Positions 36,952 to 46,160 of a stretch of DNA of 64,000 bases are shown here, piece after piece. The notes under the pieces were generated by a model. It did no database searches. It worked only from the letters and a program-made list of their open reading frames with translations, and had not been told where the DNA came from. The stretch covers positions 1 to 64,000 of the forward strand of contig JBNLCC010000119.1 in assembly GCA_050303615.1 (NCBI GenBank), read 5' to 3'. This stretch comes from CAZDXJ01 sp050303615 (lineage in GTDB: Bacteria > Pseudomonadota > Gammaproteobacteria > Methylococcales > Methylomonadaceae). The stretch's first letter is position 1; each line of letters starts with the position of its first letter. The translations under genes and the position numbers were made by a program.

Positions 36952-37428
36952 ATGCAGCATTCAAAAACTCTCGATACCCTGGTCGGCCTTTTTGTTGCAT
37001 CGGGTATCGTCGCCCTGTTTTTCCTGGCAATGCAAGTCAGCAACCTGAGCTCTTTTATTGATAATAAAGACGGCTTTCATATTACCGCCCGCTTTGAAAA
37101 TTCCGGCGGACTTAAAGTGCGATCACCGGTTTCGGTCGCCGGTGTCAAAATCGGCAGGGTCAGCAACATATATTTCGATCAACAAACTTTCGAATCCGTT
37201 GTCGATATGTATATCAACAAAAAATTCAATGAATTACCCGACGATACAACTGCCAGCATTTTTACCGCAGGTTTGCTTGGTGAGCAATATGTCAGTCTCG
37301 ATCCGGGCGGTTCCGAAGAATTCCTGCATGACGGCAGTGAAATTGAAATAACCCAATCGGCCCTCGTTTTGGAACAATTAATCGGTCAGTTTCTGTTTAA
37401 GGAATCCGAAAAAGAAGATGAAAACTGA
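36952..37428 (+). CDS. mlaD: Phospholipid-binding MCE protein MlaD
   Basis: A 158-residue protein with one N-terminal membrane helix (about 8-28) and one MCE domain (about 38-115; VAGVKIGRVSNIYFD). MlaD forms a hexameric ring on the MlaFEB complex. The C-terminal helix seals the hydrophobic channel. The gene overlaps the next one (STAS) by 11 bases, leaving no room for mlaC, which normally stands between them. Confidence 0.95.
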   Translation: MQHSKTLDTLVGLFVASGIVALFFLAMQVSNLSSFIDNKDGFHITARFENSGGLKVRSPVSVAGVKIGRVSNIYFDQQTFESVVDMYINKKFNELPDDTTASIFTAGLLGEQYVSLDPGGSEEFLHDGSEIEITQSALVLEQLIGQFLFKESEKEDEN

Positions 37429-37741
37429 TTTGCAAATCCGTGAACAACAACCGGGAAGATATCTGGTTGACGGCGAACTGACCTTTGCCACAATAGACCG
37501 TAAAACCATTAAAGCATTGCCCTTTCCTAAGCAAATGCAGCAGATTACACTTGATTTAAACCAAGTGACGACAACCGATAGCGCCGGTTTGGCACTGATT
37601 ATGGAATGGATAAAATTTGCCCGACAAGCGAAAATACAATTAACATTTGAAAATATTCCCGAACAACTGGTAGCGATCGCCAAACTCAGCGGATTGGAAA
37701 GCATGATCCGTCAGAAAAACTACGATAGACCGTTATCATAA
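37418..37741 (+). CDS. mlaB: STAS-domain protein MlaB
   Basis: A 107-residue STAS-domain protein (MlaB), with the conserved TTDSAGLALI loop at about 48-57. In E. coli MlaB binds MlaF and is needed for assembly of the ABC complex. It follows mlaD directly with an 11-base overlap. Confidence 0.85.
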   Translation: MKTDLQIREQQPGRYLVDGELTFATIDRKTIKALPFPKQMQQITLDLNQVTTTDSAGLALIMEWIKFARQAKIQLTFENIPEQLVAIAKLSGLESMIRQKNYDRPLS

Positions 37742-37792
37742 TCCGGTACCCGGCCGGGCTAATAATCAACAAGACCTAAGTCATTACAAGCG

Positions 37793-39058
37793 ATGGATAA
37801 ACTTATAATCACCGGCGGAAAACAATTATCCGGCGAATTGCGAATTTCAGGGGCCAAAAATGCCGCTCTGCCGATACTGGCAGCGACATTGTTGTCCGAC
37901 AAGCCGGTCAGCATCGGCAACATACCGCACCTGCATGACATCACCACAACCCTGGAATTACTCGGGCAAATGGGGGTGCAGCTGGTTGTCGACGAAAAAA
38001 TGAACATCGAAGCGAACACCAACTTGGTGAATAATTTTGAGGCGCCTTATGAATTGGTCAGAACCATGCGCGCCTCGATTCTGGTGCTCGGACCGTTATT
38101 GGCGCGTTTCGGCGAGGCCCATGTTTCGCTGCCTGGCGGATGCGCAATCGGCACCCGCCCGGTCGATATCCATCTTAACGGCCTGCAACAGATGGGTGCG
38201 GACATACAGGTGGAAGGCGGTTACATTCATGCGAAAGCCAGCCGTCTGAAAGGCAGCCGCTTGCTGCTTGATCAAATCACTGTCACCGGTACGGAAAATT
38301 TAATGATGGCGGCAGTATTGGCCAAAGGTACAACCATTATTGAAAACGCCGCCAAAGAACCTGAAATTAGCGATTTAGCCCATTTCCTCAATAAAATGGG
38401 GGCTAAAATCAGCGGAATCGGCACCGATATCATCGTTGTCGAAGGGGTTGACCGGCTGGGGGTTGACCATCTGCATTACAATATCCTTCCCGACCGGATT
38501 GAAACCGGAACTTATCTGGTAGCGGCAGCCATTACCGGAGGAAGAGTTAAACTGAAAGACACCCGTCCGGATATACTGGATGCGGTACTGGCCAAATTGC
38601 GCGAAGCCGGTGCAGAAATTTCTACCGGCAAAGACTGGATCGAACTGAATATGCGAGGCAAAAGGCCTAAGGCGGTATCTATTCGAACTGCGCCGTATCC
38701 CGCTTTTCCCACTGATATGCAGGCCCAATTCACAGCGATGAACACCATTGCCGAGGGCGTCGGCGTCATTACCGAAACCGTTTTTGAAAACCGCTATATG
38801 CACGTGCAGGAAATGCTGCGCATGGGGGCAAATATCAAACTCGAATCCCATACCGCCATCTGTTCCGGTGTCGAACAACTTACCGCTGCCCCGGTTATGG
38901 CAACCGATTTACGTGCTTCAGCAAGCCTGGTCATAGCCGGACTGGTTGCCGAGGGTACTACCGTAGTGGACCGCATTTACCATATCGACAGGGGCTATGA
39001 TCACATCGAAGAGAAACTGGCTCAATTAGGCGCAACAATACGCCGTGTCCCAAGATAA
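37793..39058 (+). CDS. murA: UDP-N-acetylglucosamine 1-carboxyvinyltransferase
   Basis: A 421-residue enzyme for the first committed step of peptidoglycan synthesis: it transfers enolpyruvate from PEP to UDP-GlcNAc. The catalytic Cys117 is present in LPGGCAIGTRPVD, so sensitivity to fosfomycin is expected. FPTDMQAQFTAM and the conserved Arg loops are in place. The mla-murA-his order is common in gammaproteobacteria. Confidence 0.97.
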   Translation: MDKLIITGGKQLSGELRISGAKNAALPILAATLLSDKPVSIGNIPHLHDITTTLELLGQMGVQLVVDEKMNIEANTNLVNNFEAPYELVRTMRASILVLGPLLARFGEAHVSLPGGCAIGTRPVDIHLNGLQQMGADIQVEGGYIHAKASRLKGSRLLLDQITVTGTENLMMAAVLAKGTTIIENAAKEPEISDLAHFLNKMGAKISGIGTDIIVVEGVDRLGVDHLHYNILPDRIETGTYLVAAAITGGRVKLKDTRPDILDAVLAKLREAGAEISTGKDWIELNMRGKRPKAVSIRTAPYPAFPTDMQAQFTAMNTIAEGVGVITETVFENRYMHVQEMLRMGANIKLESHTAICSGVEQLTAAPVMATDLRASASLVIAGLVAEGTTVVDRIYHIDRGYDHIEEKLAQLGATIRRVPR

Positions 39059-39186
39059 AGACCAGGAACGGCATAACTCTGCGAGAACATTGATGATATG
39101 ATGGCCGGTTCAAATTGCACTGTTTTCAATCCGGGCGAAATGCGAATCCCAACATCAACGCCCGCTATATACAATACAGGTTTAAA

Positions 39187-39813
39187 ATGTTAACAATCGC
39201 TATTTCGAAAGGAAGAATATACGAAGAAGCCTTACCGCTATTGGAACAAGCCGGAATCACACCCATTGATGACCCGAAAAAAAGCCGCAAACTGATTCTG
39301 TCCACCAACCGGGCAGATGTTCAACTAGTAATTATCCGGGCAACGGATGTACCGACCTTTGTCGAATACGGCGCCGCCGACCTGGGCATCGCCGGCAAAG
39401 ACGTACTGTTGGAACACGGCGCGGAAGCTTTATACGAGCCGTTGGATTTAGGTATTTCACGGTGCCGGCTGATGACGGCAATTCCCAAAAATGCACCGGA
39501 AATACAAAACCGGGTTCGCGTGGCGACAAAATACGTTAATATAGCGCAACGCTATTTCGCCAAAAAAGGAATCCAGGCGGAAATTATCAAACTCTATGGT
39601 TCGATGGAACTCGCACCGCTGGTGGGTCTGGCGGATTGCATCGTTGATCTGGTCGATACCGGCAATACGCTGAAAGCAAACGGCCTGGAAGCCCGGGATT
39701 TAATTATGCACATCAGTTCCCGTCTTATTGTCAATAAGGCATCAATGAAAATGAAACATGAAGCGATCCGCTCGTTGATCGATCAATTGCGTAACAGCTT
39801 ATCAGCCAATTAA
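39187..39813 (+). CDS. hisG: ATP phosphoribosyltransferase, short form
   Basis: A 208-residue HisG of the short type, which lacks the C-terminal regulatory domain and works as a hetero-octamer with HisZ. It joins ATP and PRPP in the first step of histidine synthesis. It starts MLTIAISKGRI and has the PRPP-binding segment GLADCIVDLVDTGNTLKANG. The hisZ gene is not in the window. An in-frame upstream ATG gives an unrelated 24-residue extension and is rejected. Confidence 0.95.
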   Translation: MLTIAISKGRIYEEALPLLEQAGITPIDDPKKSRKLILSTNRADVQLVIIRATDVPTFVEYGAADLGIAGKDVLLEHGAEALYEPLDLGISRCRLMTAIPKNAPEIQNRVRVATKYVNIAQRYFAKKGIQAEIIKLYGSMELAPLVGLADCIVDLVDTGNTLKANGLEARDLIMHISSRLIVNKASMKMKHEAIRSLIDQLRNSLSAN

Positions 39814-39817
39814 AGTT

Positions 39818-41122
39818 ATGAACGATTTAAAAATCACCAAGTTAAATGCTCACGACGATGACTTCCGCTTGCGGTTGGCTGAATTGGTTGCATGGGACGA
39901 AACGGAAGACCTGGAAATTCAACAACGGGTTGCCGCGATTATTGCCGAAGTCAGACGCAACGGCAACCAAGCGGTTATTGAATACACCAATCGTTTCGAC
40001 CAGTGCAGTTTCGCCGATGCCGCAGATCTGGAAATACCACAACAGACATTACAGGATGCCTGGGAACAGTTACCGTCAGATGCAGCGGCAGCGTTAAAAA
40101 CGGCTGCCGAACGTATTCGCGCTTATGCAGAAAACCAGAAAATGCAATCCTGGCAATTTACCGAACAGGACGGAACCGTCTTGGGACAAAAAATTACCCC
40201 ACTGGACAGAGCCGGCTTGTATGTGCCCGGCGGCAAGGCCGCTTATCCCTCGTCAGTGCTAATGAACGCGATCCCGGCAAAAGTGGCCGGCGTGCGTGAA
40301 CTGATTATGGTGGTTCCCACCCCGCAAGGGGAAACCAATCAATTGGTTCTGGCGGCAGCATGGCTTGCCGGAGTCGACCGCGCGTTTTCGATCGGAGGAG
40401 CCCAGGCGATCGCAGCGCTGGCTTACGGAACGGAAACCATACCGGCCGTCGAAAAAATTGTCGGTCCCGGTAATATTTATGTGGCAACGGCCAAAAAGAT
40501 GGTGTTCGGCCAAGTCGGCATCGATATGATTGCCGGTCCTTCGGAAATTTTAGTGATTTGCGACGGGCATACCGATCCCGACTGGATTGCCATGGATCTG
40601 TTTTCGCAGGCCGAGCATGACGAAAATGCCCAAGCCATATTGCTTTCCGATAATGCTGATTTTCTCAGCGCGGTCGAACAAAGCATCCACAAATTATTGC
40701 CGGAAATGGAACGTGCCGATGTCATCAAGGCTTCTTTGAGCACAAGGGGCGCTTTGATCCTGGTCAGTGACCTGAATCAAGCGGCGGAAGTCGCCAATTC
40801 AATCGCTCCCGAGCATTTGGAATTGTCGGTCGGCGATCCGGAACGGTTATGTGAAAAAATTCGCAATGCCGGCGCTATCTTTTTAGGCCGATATACGGCC
40901 GAAGCCCTGGGAGACTATTGCGCAGGGCCAAACCATGTTTTGCCGACTTCCGGCACGGCACGATTTTCATCGCCGCTAGGCGTCTATGATTTCCAAAAAC
41001 GTTCCAGCATCATTTTCTGTTCCGATGCCGCCGCAGACAAATTAGGCAGAACCGCTTCGATCCTGGCCAGGGGTGAAAGTTTGACGGCGCATGCCCGATC
41101 TGCCGAATACCGTATCAGATAG
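39818..41122 (+). CDS. hisD: Histidinol dehydrogenase
   Basis: A 434-residue zinc enzyme for the last two oxidation steps to histidine. Family motifs are present: GPGNIYVATAKK, the zinc-region SQAEHDENAQ, and GALGDYCAGPNHVLPT near the C-terminus (read here as EALGDYCAGPNHVLPT). It begins four bases after hisG. Confidence 0.97.
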   Translation: MNDLKITKLNAHDDDFRLRLAELVAWDETEDLEIQQRVAAIIAEVRRNGNQAVIEYTNRFDQCSFADAADLEIPQQTLQDAWEQLPSDAAAALKTAAERIRAYAENQKMQSWQFTEQDGTVLGQKITPLDRAGLYVPGGKAAYPSSVLMNAIPAKVAGVRELIMVVPTPQGETNQLVLAAAWLAGVDRAFSIGGAQAIAALAYGTETIPAVEKIVGPGNIYVATAKKMVFGQVGIDMIAGPSEILVICDGHTDPDWIAMDLFSQAEHDENAQAILLSDNADFLSAVEQSIHKLLPEMERADVIKASLSTRGALILVSDLNQAAEVANSIAPEHLELSVGDPERLCEKIRNAGAIFLGRYTAEALGDYCAGPNHVLPTSGTARFSSPLGVYDFQKRSSIIFCSDAAADKLGRTASILARGESLTAHARSAEYRIR

Positions 41123-41138
41123 CCGCCAAATTTTGCCG

Positions 41139-42230
41139 ATGACACAAAAAAAGGACAGCATTCAATCTGTTTTCCGCAAGGAAGTGCTTGCCATGTCTGC
41201 GTACCATGTTGCTGAAGCCAAGGACCTGATCAAACTCGATGCAATGGAAAATCCTTATAATTGGCCGGAAAACATCACCGGGCAATGGCTGGAAAAACTA
41301 CGCGGTTGCCAATTAAACCGCTATCCCGACCCCGATGCAAAGCAACTGACCGCCACCCTGAGAAGAATCAACAATATTGCCGACAACAATGCCATTTTAT
41401 TGGGCAACGGTTCCGATGAAATTATCCAACTGCTGCTAATGGCCATCCCCGGTAACTCGACTGTCCTGTCACCGGATCCGGGTTTTGTCATGTATCGGCA
41501 AATTGCCCGGTGCCTTGGATTGAATTATCAAGGCATCCCGCTGCTTAAAAACAGTTTTGATTTGGACATGGCTGCGATGCAGGAAGCCATAATGCGCCAT
41601 CAACCGGCAATCATTTTTTTGGCTTACCCCAATAACCCGACCGGCAATCTGTTCAGCAAGTCATCTATTTTGCGCATTTTGCAGATGGCCCCCGGTCTGG
41701 TGATACTGGATGAAGCCTATGCGCCTTTTGCCAATGACAGTTTTCTCGGAGCGGTTAACGAGCATGAACGGTTATTGGTCATGCGCACCGTTTCGAAACT
41801 GGGCTTGGCAGGGCTACGCTTGGGTTACCTGGTGGGTAATCCGGCACTGATTACGCAACTCAATAAAATCCGCCTACCCTATAATATTAATATATTGACT
41901 CAAATCAGCGCGGATTTCGCTTTATCCAACAGGGATCTTTTCGAGCAACAGACTCAAAGCATCTGTGCCGAAAGGGAATGGCTGTTCGAACAACTCAATG
42001 CGCAGCCAGGAATCACCGCTTACCCCAGCTCGGCAAATTTCATATTGTTCCACAGCGCGCAACATGCTGCGGATAAACTATACACTGATTTGAAGGCGCA
42101 AGGTATTCTGATAAAAAACACCTCGCCGCAAGGCGGGTTGTTGACCGGCTGTTTGCGCGTAACAATAGGCAAACCGGAAGAAAACAGACTTTTCATCACG
42201 GCATTACAAAACAGTCTGACAAATCATTGA
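41139..42230 (+). CDS. hisC: Histidinol-phosphate aminotransferase
   Basis: A 363-residue PLP enzyme of fold type I. VSKLGLAGLRLGYLVGNP contains the PLP lysine, and DEAYAPF the aspartate. The start at 41139 keeps the normal N-terminal SVFRKEVLAMSAYHV segment; a later ATG at 41193 has a better ribosome site (GGAAG) but removes it. It lies 16 bases after hisD. Confidence 0.93.
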   Translation: MTQKKDSIQSVFRKEVLAMSAYHVAEAKDLIKLDAMENPYNWPENITGQWLEKLRGCQLNRYPDPDAKQLTATLRRINNIADNNAILLGNGSDEIIQLLLMAIPGNSTVLSPDPGFVMYRQIARCLGLNYQGIPLLKNSFDLDMAAMQEAIMRHQPAIIFLAYPNNPTGNLFSKSSILRILQMAPGLVILDEAYAPFANDSFLGAVNEHERLLVMRTVSKLGLAGLRLGYLVGNPALITQLNKIRLPYNINILTQISADFALSNRDLFEQQTQSICAEREWLFEQLNAQPGITAYPSSANFILFHSAQHAADKLYTDLKAQGILIKNTSPQGGLLTGCLRVTIGKPEENRLFITALQNSLTNH

Positions 42231-42475
42231 ACCGATTCGTTAAATAATATATTTGTTTCAAGCAAATAGACATTGCCTGAACTTTACAACTTGGGAGCAC
42301 ATACGGCATCAACACTTTATAAGATAAGGCTGAAAACCGGCCGGACTAGCCATCTGTTTGATTATAAAGTAAATTAATAACCAATAATTACGTACTTCCA
42401 TTATTAATGGTATATTGCTCATTACAAAAAAGACGTGTAATAAGAAACATACCAATCCAATCAGGAGTTTTGCAC

Positions 42476-43075
42476 ATGAATAATAAAGGCGTCGATCAAT
42501 CAAAACGCCAGTTTCTGACTTCGGCCCTGACCGTTGTCGGAGCAGTCGGTACGGGGTTCGTTGCCGTTCCCTTTCTCGCTCAAATGCAACCCAGCGTCAA
42601 AACGGAAGCCGCCGGTGCCCCCGTGGAAATTGACATCAGCAAAATCGAAAACGGCCAATTGATTCGCGCCGAGTGGCGCGGCAAACCGGTGTGGGTACTG
42701 AAACGTACTGAAACGGTTTTGGAAACACTAAAAGAGCTTGACGACCAGTTGGCAGATCCGCAATCCAACGAATCAAAACAGCCTTCCTACAGTAAAAATC
42801 CCGTTCGTTCAATTAAACCGGAAATCTTTATTGCCATCGGACTTTGTACCCATTTAGGCTGTTCCCCGACCTTTCGTCCTGAAGTGGCTCCGCCGGATCT
42901 GGGGCCAAAATGGAAAGGCGGTTTCTTTTGTCCTTGCCATGGCTCCTGGTTTGACTTGGCCGGCAGAGTATTTCGCGGTGTGCCGGCTCCGACCAACCTG
43001 GAAATTCCGCCTCACCGCTATATTACCGAAACACGCATCCTTATCGGAGAAGATCAACAGGAGCAAAGCGCATGA
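42476..43075 (+). CDS. petA: Ubiquinol-cytochrome c reductase Rieske subunit
   Basis: A 199-residue Rieske protein of the bc1 complex. Its 2Fe-2S ligands are in CTHLGCS (Cys124, His126, and Cys129 for the disulfide) and CPCHGSWFD (Cys152, His155, Cys154). The N-terminal membrane anchor (about 13-35) should be inserted by the Tat route, yet the expected twin arginine reads Lys10-Arg11 (SKRQFLT). CAGGAG lies just before the ATG at 42476. It overlaps petB by four bases. Confidence 0.96.
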   Translation: MNNKGVDQSKRQFLTSALTVVGAVGTGFVAVPFLAQMQPSVKTEAAGAPVEIDISKIENGQLIRAEWRGKPVWVLKRTETVLETLKELDDQLADPQSNESKQPSYSKNPVRSIKPEIFIAIGLCTHLGCSPTFRPEVAPPDLGPKWKGGFFCPCHGSWFDLAGRVFRGVPAPTNLEIPPHRYITETRILIGEDQQEQSA

Positions 43076-44472
43076 AACCAAACCGCTTTACAATTTGCTC
43101 AAACTGGGTTTTGGAGCGTTTCCCGCTGTCAAAAATCTGGCAAGAGCACATGTCCCACTATTATGCGCCGAAAAACTTCAATTTCTGGTATTTCTTCGGA
43201 TCGCTCGCCCTGCTGGTATTGGTCATCCAGCTGATCACCGGAATTTTATTGACCATGAACTACAAACCGGACGCCGGTCTCGCCTTTGAATCAGTCGAAT
43301 ATATCATGCGCGAAGTCAAATGGGGCTGGCTGGTACGTTATATGCATTCGACCGGCGCTTCAGCCTTTTTCATCGTGATTTACCTACACATGTTCAGAGG
43401 CTTGATTTACGGTTCTTTCAAACATCCCCGGGAGCTGATCTGGATATTCGGCATGTTTATTTATGTCTGCCTGATGGCGGAAGCATTCATGGGCTACTTG
43501 CTGCCTTGGGGACAAATGTCCTATTGGGGAGCACAGGTCATCATTTCGCTGTTCAGCGCGATCCCGTTCGTAGGTGATGAATTATCGTTATGGATCAGGG
43601 GCGATTATGTTATTTCGGATGCAACCTTAAACCGCTTCTTCGCTTTCCATGTCATTGCCGTACCTCTGGTGCTGGTTTTACTGGTTTTACTGCACATCAT
43701 CGCCCTGCATGAAGTCGGCTCCAACAACCCGGACGGCGTGGAAATCAAGGAAACCAAAGACCCCTGGGGCGTGCCTATCGACGGCATTCCTTTGCATCCC
43801 TATTACACTGTCAAGGATATATTCGCAGTCGGTGTTTTCCTGTTCTTTTTTGCCGCGGTCATTTTTTACATGCCTGAAATGGGCGGATATTTTCTCGAAC
43901 ACGCAAATTTCATACCCGCCGACCCGTTGAAGACACCGGAACACATTGCGCCGGTATGGTATTTCACGCCTTTTTATGCCATTTTAAGGGCAATACCCGA
44001 CAAATTCGCCGGCGTAATCGGCATGGGCAGCGCAATTTTCGTGCTATTTCTGTTGCCTTGGCTCGACCGCACAAAAACCAAATCTATTCGCTACCGCGGC
44101 GGTATTTATAAAAAAGCCGTGTTGCTGTTCGTTATCAGCTTTGTCGGCTTAGGCTACCTGGGCACCCAACCGGCGACCCCCACTGCCACAGTAATTGCCA
44201 GAATTCTGACCGTCATCTATTTCGGATTTTTCTTATTGATGCCGATCTATACCCGCTGGGAAAAGCTGAAACAAGTTCCGTCGAGAGTCAGGCATCAACC
44301 ATCATTTGAGGAACGCATCCCGGCGATAAAGGATACTTTCGATGAAATGACGCTTAAAAATCCGATCACGACCAAAAGCGGCAAAATCATTCTGCCAAGA
44401 AGACCCAATCCAGCAGGTATTCTCAACGTTGCCATTAAACTAGCCAAAAAAACCAAAGACAGCCTTGATTAA
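43072..44472 (+). CDS. petB: Ubiquinol-cytochrome c reductase cytochrome b
   Basis: A 466-residue diheme cytochrome b, longer than usual by a polar tail after residue 410. Heme ligands are His92/His106 (13 residues between) and His193/His208 (14 between). The quinol-oxidation motif reads PVWY (about 294-297) instead of PEWY. About eight membrane helices. It passes electrons from quinol to cytochrome c1 (PetC) and across to the inner quinone site, and would take electrons delivered to quinone by SQR. Confidence 0.96.
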   Translation: MKPNRFTICSNWVLERFPLSKIWQEHMSHYYAPKNFNFWYFFGSLALLVLVIQLITGILLTMNYKPDAGLAFESVEYIMREVKWGWLVRYMHSTGASAFFIVIYLHMFRGLIYGSFKHPRELIWIFGMFIYVCLMAEAFMGYLLPWGQMSYWGAQVIISLFSAIPFVGDELSLWIRGDYVISDATLNRFFAFHVIAVPLVLVLLVLLHIIALHEVGSNNPDGVEIKETKDPWGVPIDGIPLHPYYTVKDIFAVGVFLFFFAAVIFYMPEMGGYFLEHANFIPADPLKTPEHIAPVWYFTPFYAILRAIPDKFAGVIGMGSAIFVLFLLPWLDRTKTKSIRYRGGIYKKAVLLFVISFVGLGYLGTQPATPTATVIARILTVIYFGFFLLMPIYTRWEKLKQVPSRVRHQPSFEERIPAIKDTFDEMTLKNPITTKSGKIILPRRPNPAGILNVAIKLAKKTKDSLD

Positions 44473-44473
44473 T

Positions 44474-45196
44474 ATGAAAAGTTTAGCTCGCATTTTTTTA
44501 TTATTACTGCTGCCTTTCGCCGCTATGGCGTCCGGCGGTATGCCATTGCAGGAAGCCAGTATCGATCTTACCGACAATGCGTCGCTCCGGCGCGGTGCAA
44601 AACATTATGTAACTTATTGTCTTGGCTGTCACTCGGCCCAACACATCCGCTATCTTAATATCGCCCATAACTTCGACACCACGGAAGAAAAAGTTCTGGC
44701 CGAGATCGCACCCGAAGGAGCGGGAATTTATGACAAACTGCTTAGCGCAATGAACGAACATGATGCGAATAGATGGTTCGGCACCAATCCGCCCGACCTG
44801 TCGCTGATTGCACGGTCACGCGGTCCCGACTGGCTGTACAGCTATTTAAAGGGTTTTTATGTCGACCCGGGCAAGCCTTTAGGCACCAATAATGCCGTAT
44901 TCAAAGATGTCGGCATGCCCAATGTTCTATGGCAAATACAAGGATTGCAAAAGCCGCTTTTTAAAAAGGAAAACGGACAAAAGATTATTGACAAACTTAT
45001 TGCGATAGAACCCGGTACAATGAGTCCTGACGAATTCGATCAATTTGTCAATGATTTGGTCACTTTTTTGGTTTATGTTGGTGAGCCTCACCAACTTGAA
45101 CGAGTGCGTATGGGCAAATACGTGCTACTGTTCATTTTTATGTTTATCGTCATCGCTTATCTTCTCAAAAAAGAATATTGGAAGGATGTACACTAA
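44474..45196 (+). CDS. petC: Ubiquinol-cytochrome c reductase cytochrome c1
   Basis: A 240-residue cytochrome c1. A signal peptide (about 1-19) precedes the single heme motif CLGCH (Cys49, Cys52, His53), and a C-terminal membrane helix (about 212-232) anchors it with a basic end. The ATG at 44474 follows the petB stop by one base; a TTG three codons earlier overlaps it. Confidence 0.95.
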   Translation: MKSLARIFLLLLLPFAAMASGGMPLQEASIDLTDNASLRRGAKHYVTYCLGCHSAQHIRYLNIAHNFDTTEEKVLAEIAPEGAGIYDKLLSAMNEHDANRWFGTNPPDLSLIARSRGPDWLYSYLKGFYVDPGKPLGTNNAVFKDVGMPNVLWQIQGLQKPLFKKENGQKIIDKLIAIEPGTMSPDEFDQFVNDLVTFLVYVGEPHQLERVRMGKYVLLFIFMFIVIAYLLKKEYWKDVH

Positions 45197-45313
45197 ATCA
45201 ACTGCTTGATAATTACCGCTGAAGGAACAATATTTATTCAGCCGTGTTGCCGTAAATAAATAAAGTCTTTACGATATCACTTGCAAACGGTTGAACCGCT
45301 CAAGTTTTTCGCT

Positions 45314-45339
45314 TCCGGAAAATAAGGATATTTTCCGGA
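45314..45339. repeat. Perfect 11-bp inverted repeat with 4-base loop
   Basis: TCCGGAAAATA and TATTTTCCGGA are exact complements around AGGA, 118 bases after petC. There is no poly-T tail on either side, so it is not a standard terminator. It might protect the petABC message from 3' decay or serve as a protein-binding site. Confidence 0.6.
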
Positions 45340-45476
45340 TAACCACGCAAACGGAGGAATAATTTAAAACCCATGTTAATCTGCCGAAACAAAGGTAAAT
45401 TGCTCGATTTGCCTGCGTTTTATTGTGTTTTCCCAACATATCTTACTCATATCCCAACAAACATAGCCGCCCATGG

Positions 45477-45482
45477 TATAAT
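45477..45482 (+). promoter_or_regulatory. Candidate -10 box of sspA
   Basis: TATAAT lies 43 bases before the GTG start of sspA. At 17 bases upstream the -35 position reads CCAACA, a weak match. The position fits an own promoter for sspAB. Confidence 0.4.
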
Positions 45483-45524
45483 AATTAGCTTATCCGCTGA
45501 ATATCCCGATAGAGGCAATGTTTC

Positions 45525-46160
45525 GTGGCTAATCTTAATACCCGCAAATTTGTTATGAAACTATATTCTTCTGCTACCTGTGCAATGAGTCATTGTGCTC
45601 GTTTTGTATTAAACGAAAAGAAAGTTGCTGCGGAAATTGAATATTATGATCCGTCCGACCCTCCCGAGGATTTACTTGAATTAAATCCCAACGGTACATC
45701 GCCGACATTAATTGAACGTGATCTGGTTCTTTATGATTCCCGCATCATCATGGAATACCTCGACGAACGTTTTCCTCATCCGCCGTTACACCAAATGGAC
45801 CCCGTATCGCGCGCCAACGATAGAATGCTGATCAAACGTATCGATCAGGATTGGTATGTGCTGCTAGATGAAATATTAAATTCCGGTGAGAAAAAGTCGG
45901 CGCGCGCTAAAAAAATGCTAAAAGAGAGTCTATTATCCGCTGTCCCGATTTTCGACTCCCGGGCTTATTTTATGAGTGACGAATTTTCATTAATTGACTG
46001 CGCGCTGGCTCCGTTACTTTGGCGCTTGCCCAGTGTCGGCATTGACCTGCCCAAGCAGGCGGTGGCTATTAAGAACTACACCGACCGGATCTTTAAACGG
46101 GCCGCTTTTAAAGCGAGTCTTAGCGACGCTGAAAAAGAGATGGCTGAACTCCCTAAATGA
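45525..46160 (+). CDS. sspA: Stringent starvation protein A (GST-fold)
   Basis: A 211-residue protein of the glutathione-transferase fold that in E. coli binds RNA polymerase under starvation. The thioredoxin-like N-domain begins VMKLYSSATCAMSHCAR and the helical C-domain follows from about residue 95. The GTG at 45525 is chosen because AGAGG lies at good distance and SspA proteins carry about ten residues before VM; the ATG at 45555 is the alternative. sspB overlaps its end by four bases, and the petABC-sspAB order is widespread. Confidence 0.92.
   Translation: MANLNTRKFVMKLYSSATCAMSHCARFVLNEKKVAAEIEYYDPSDPPEDLLELNPNGTSPTLIERDLVLYDSRIIMEYLDERFPHPPLHQMDPVSRANDRMLIKRIDQDWYVLLDEILNSGEKKSARAKKMLKESLLSAVPIFDSRAYFMSDEFSLIDCALAPLLWRLPSVGIDLPKQAVAIKNYTDRIFKRAAFKASLSDAEKEMAELPK

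Larger units (their letters stand above)
45197..45524. other. Intergenic stretch between petC and sspA
   Basis: This 328-base gap holds an 11-bp perfect hairpin at 45314-45339 (TCCGGAAAATA, loop AGGA, TATTTTCCGGA) without a T run, and a candidate -10 box for sspA at 45477. A 61-codon frame at 45373 is poorly placed after its GGAGG and shows no family motif. Confidence 0.5.

Noticed and set aside
45373..45558. 61-codon plus-strand frame overlapping the sspA start
   Set aside because: GGAGG lies too far from its ATG, and it runs in another frame into sspA; no family likeness.
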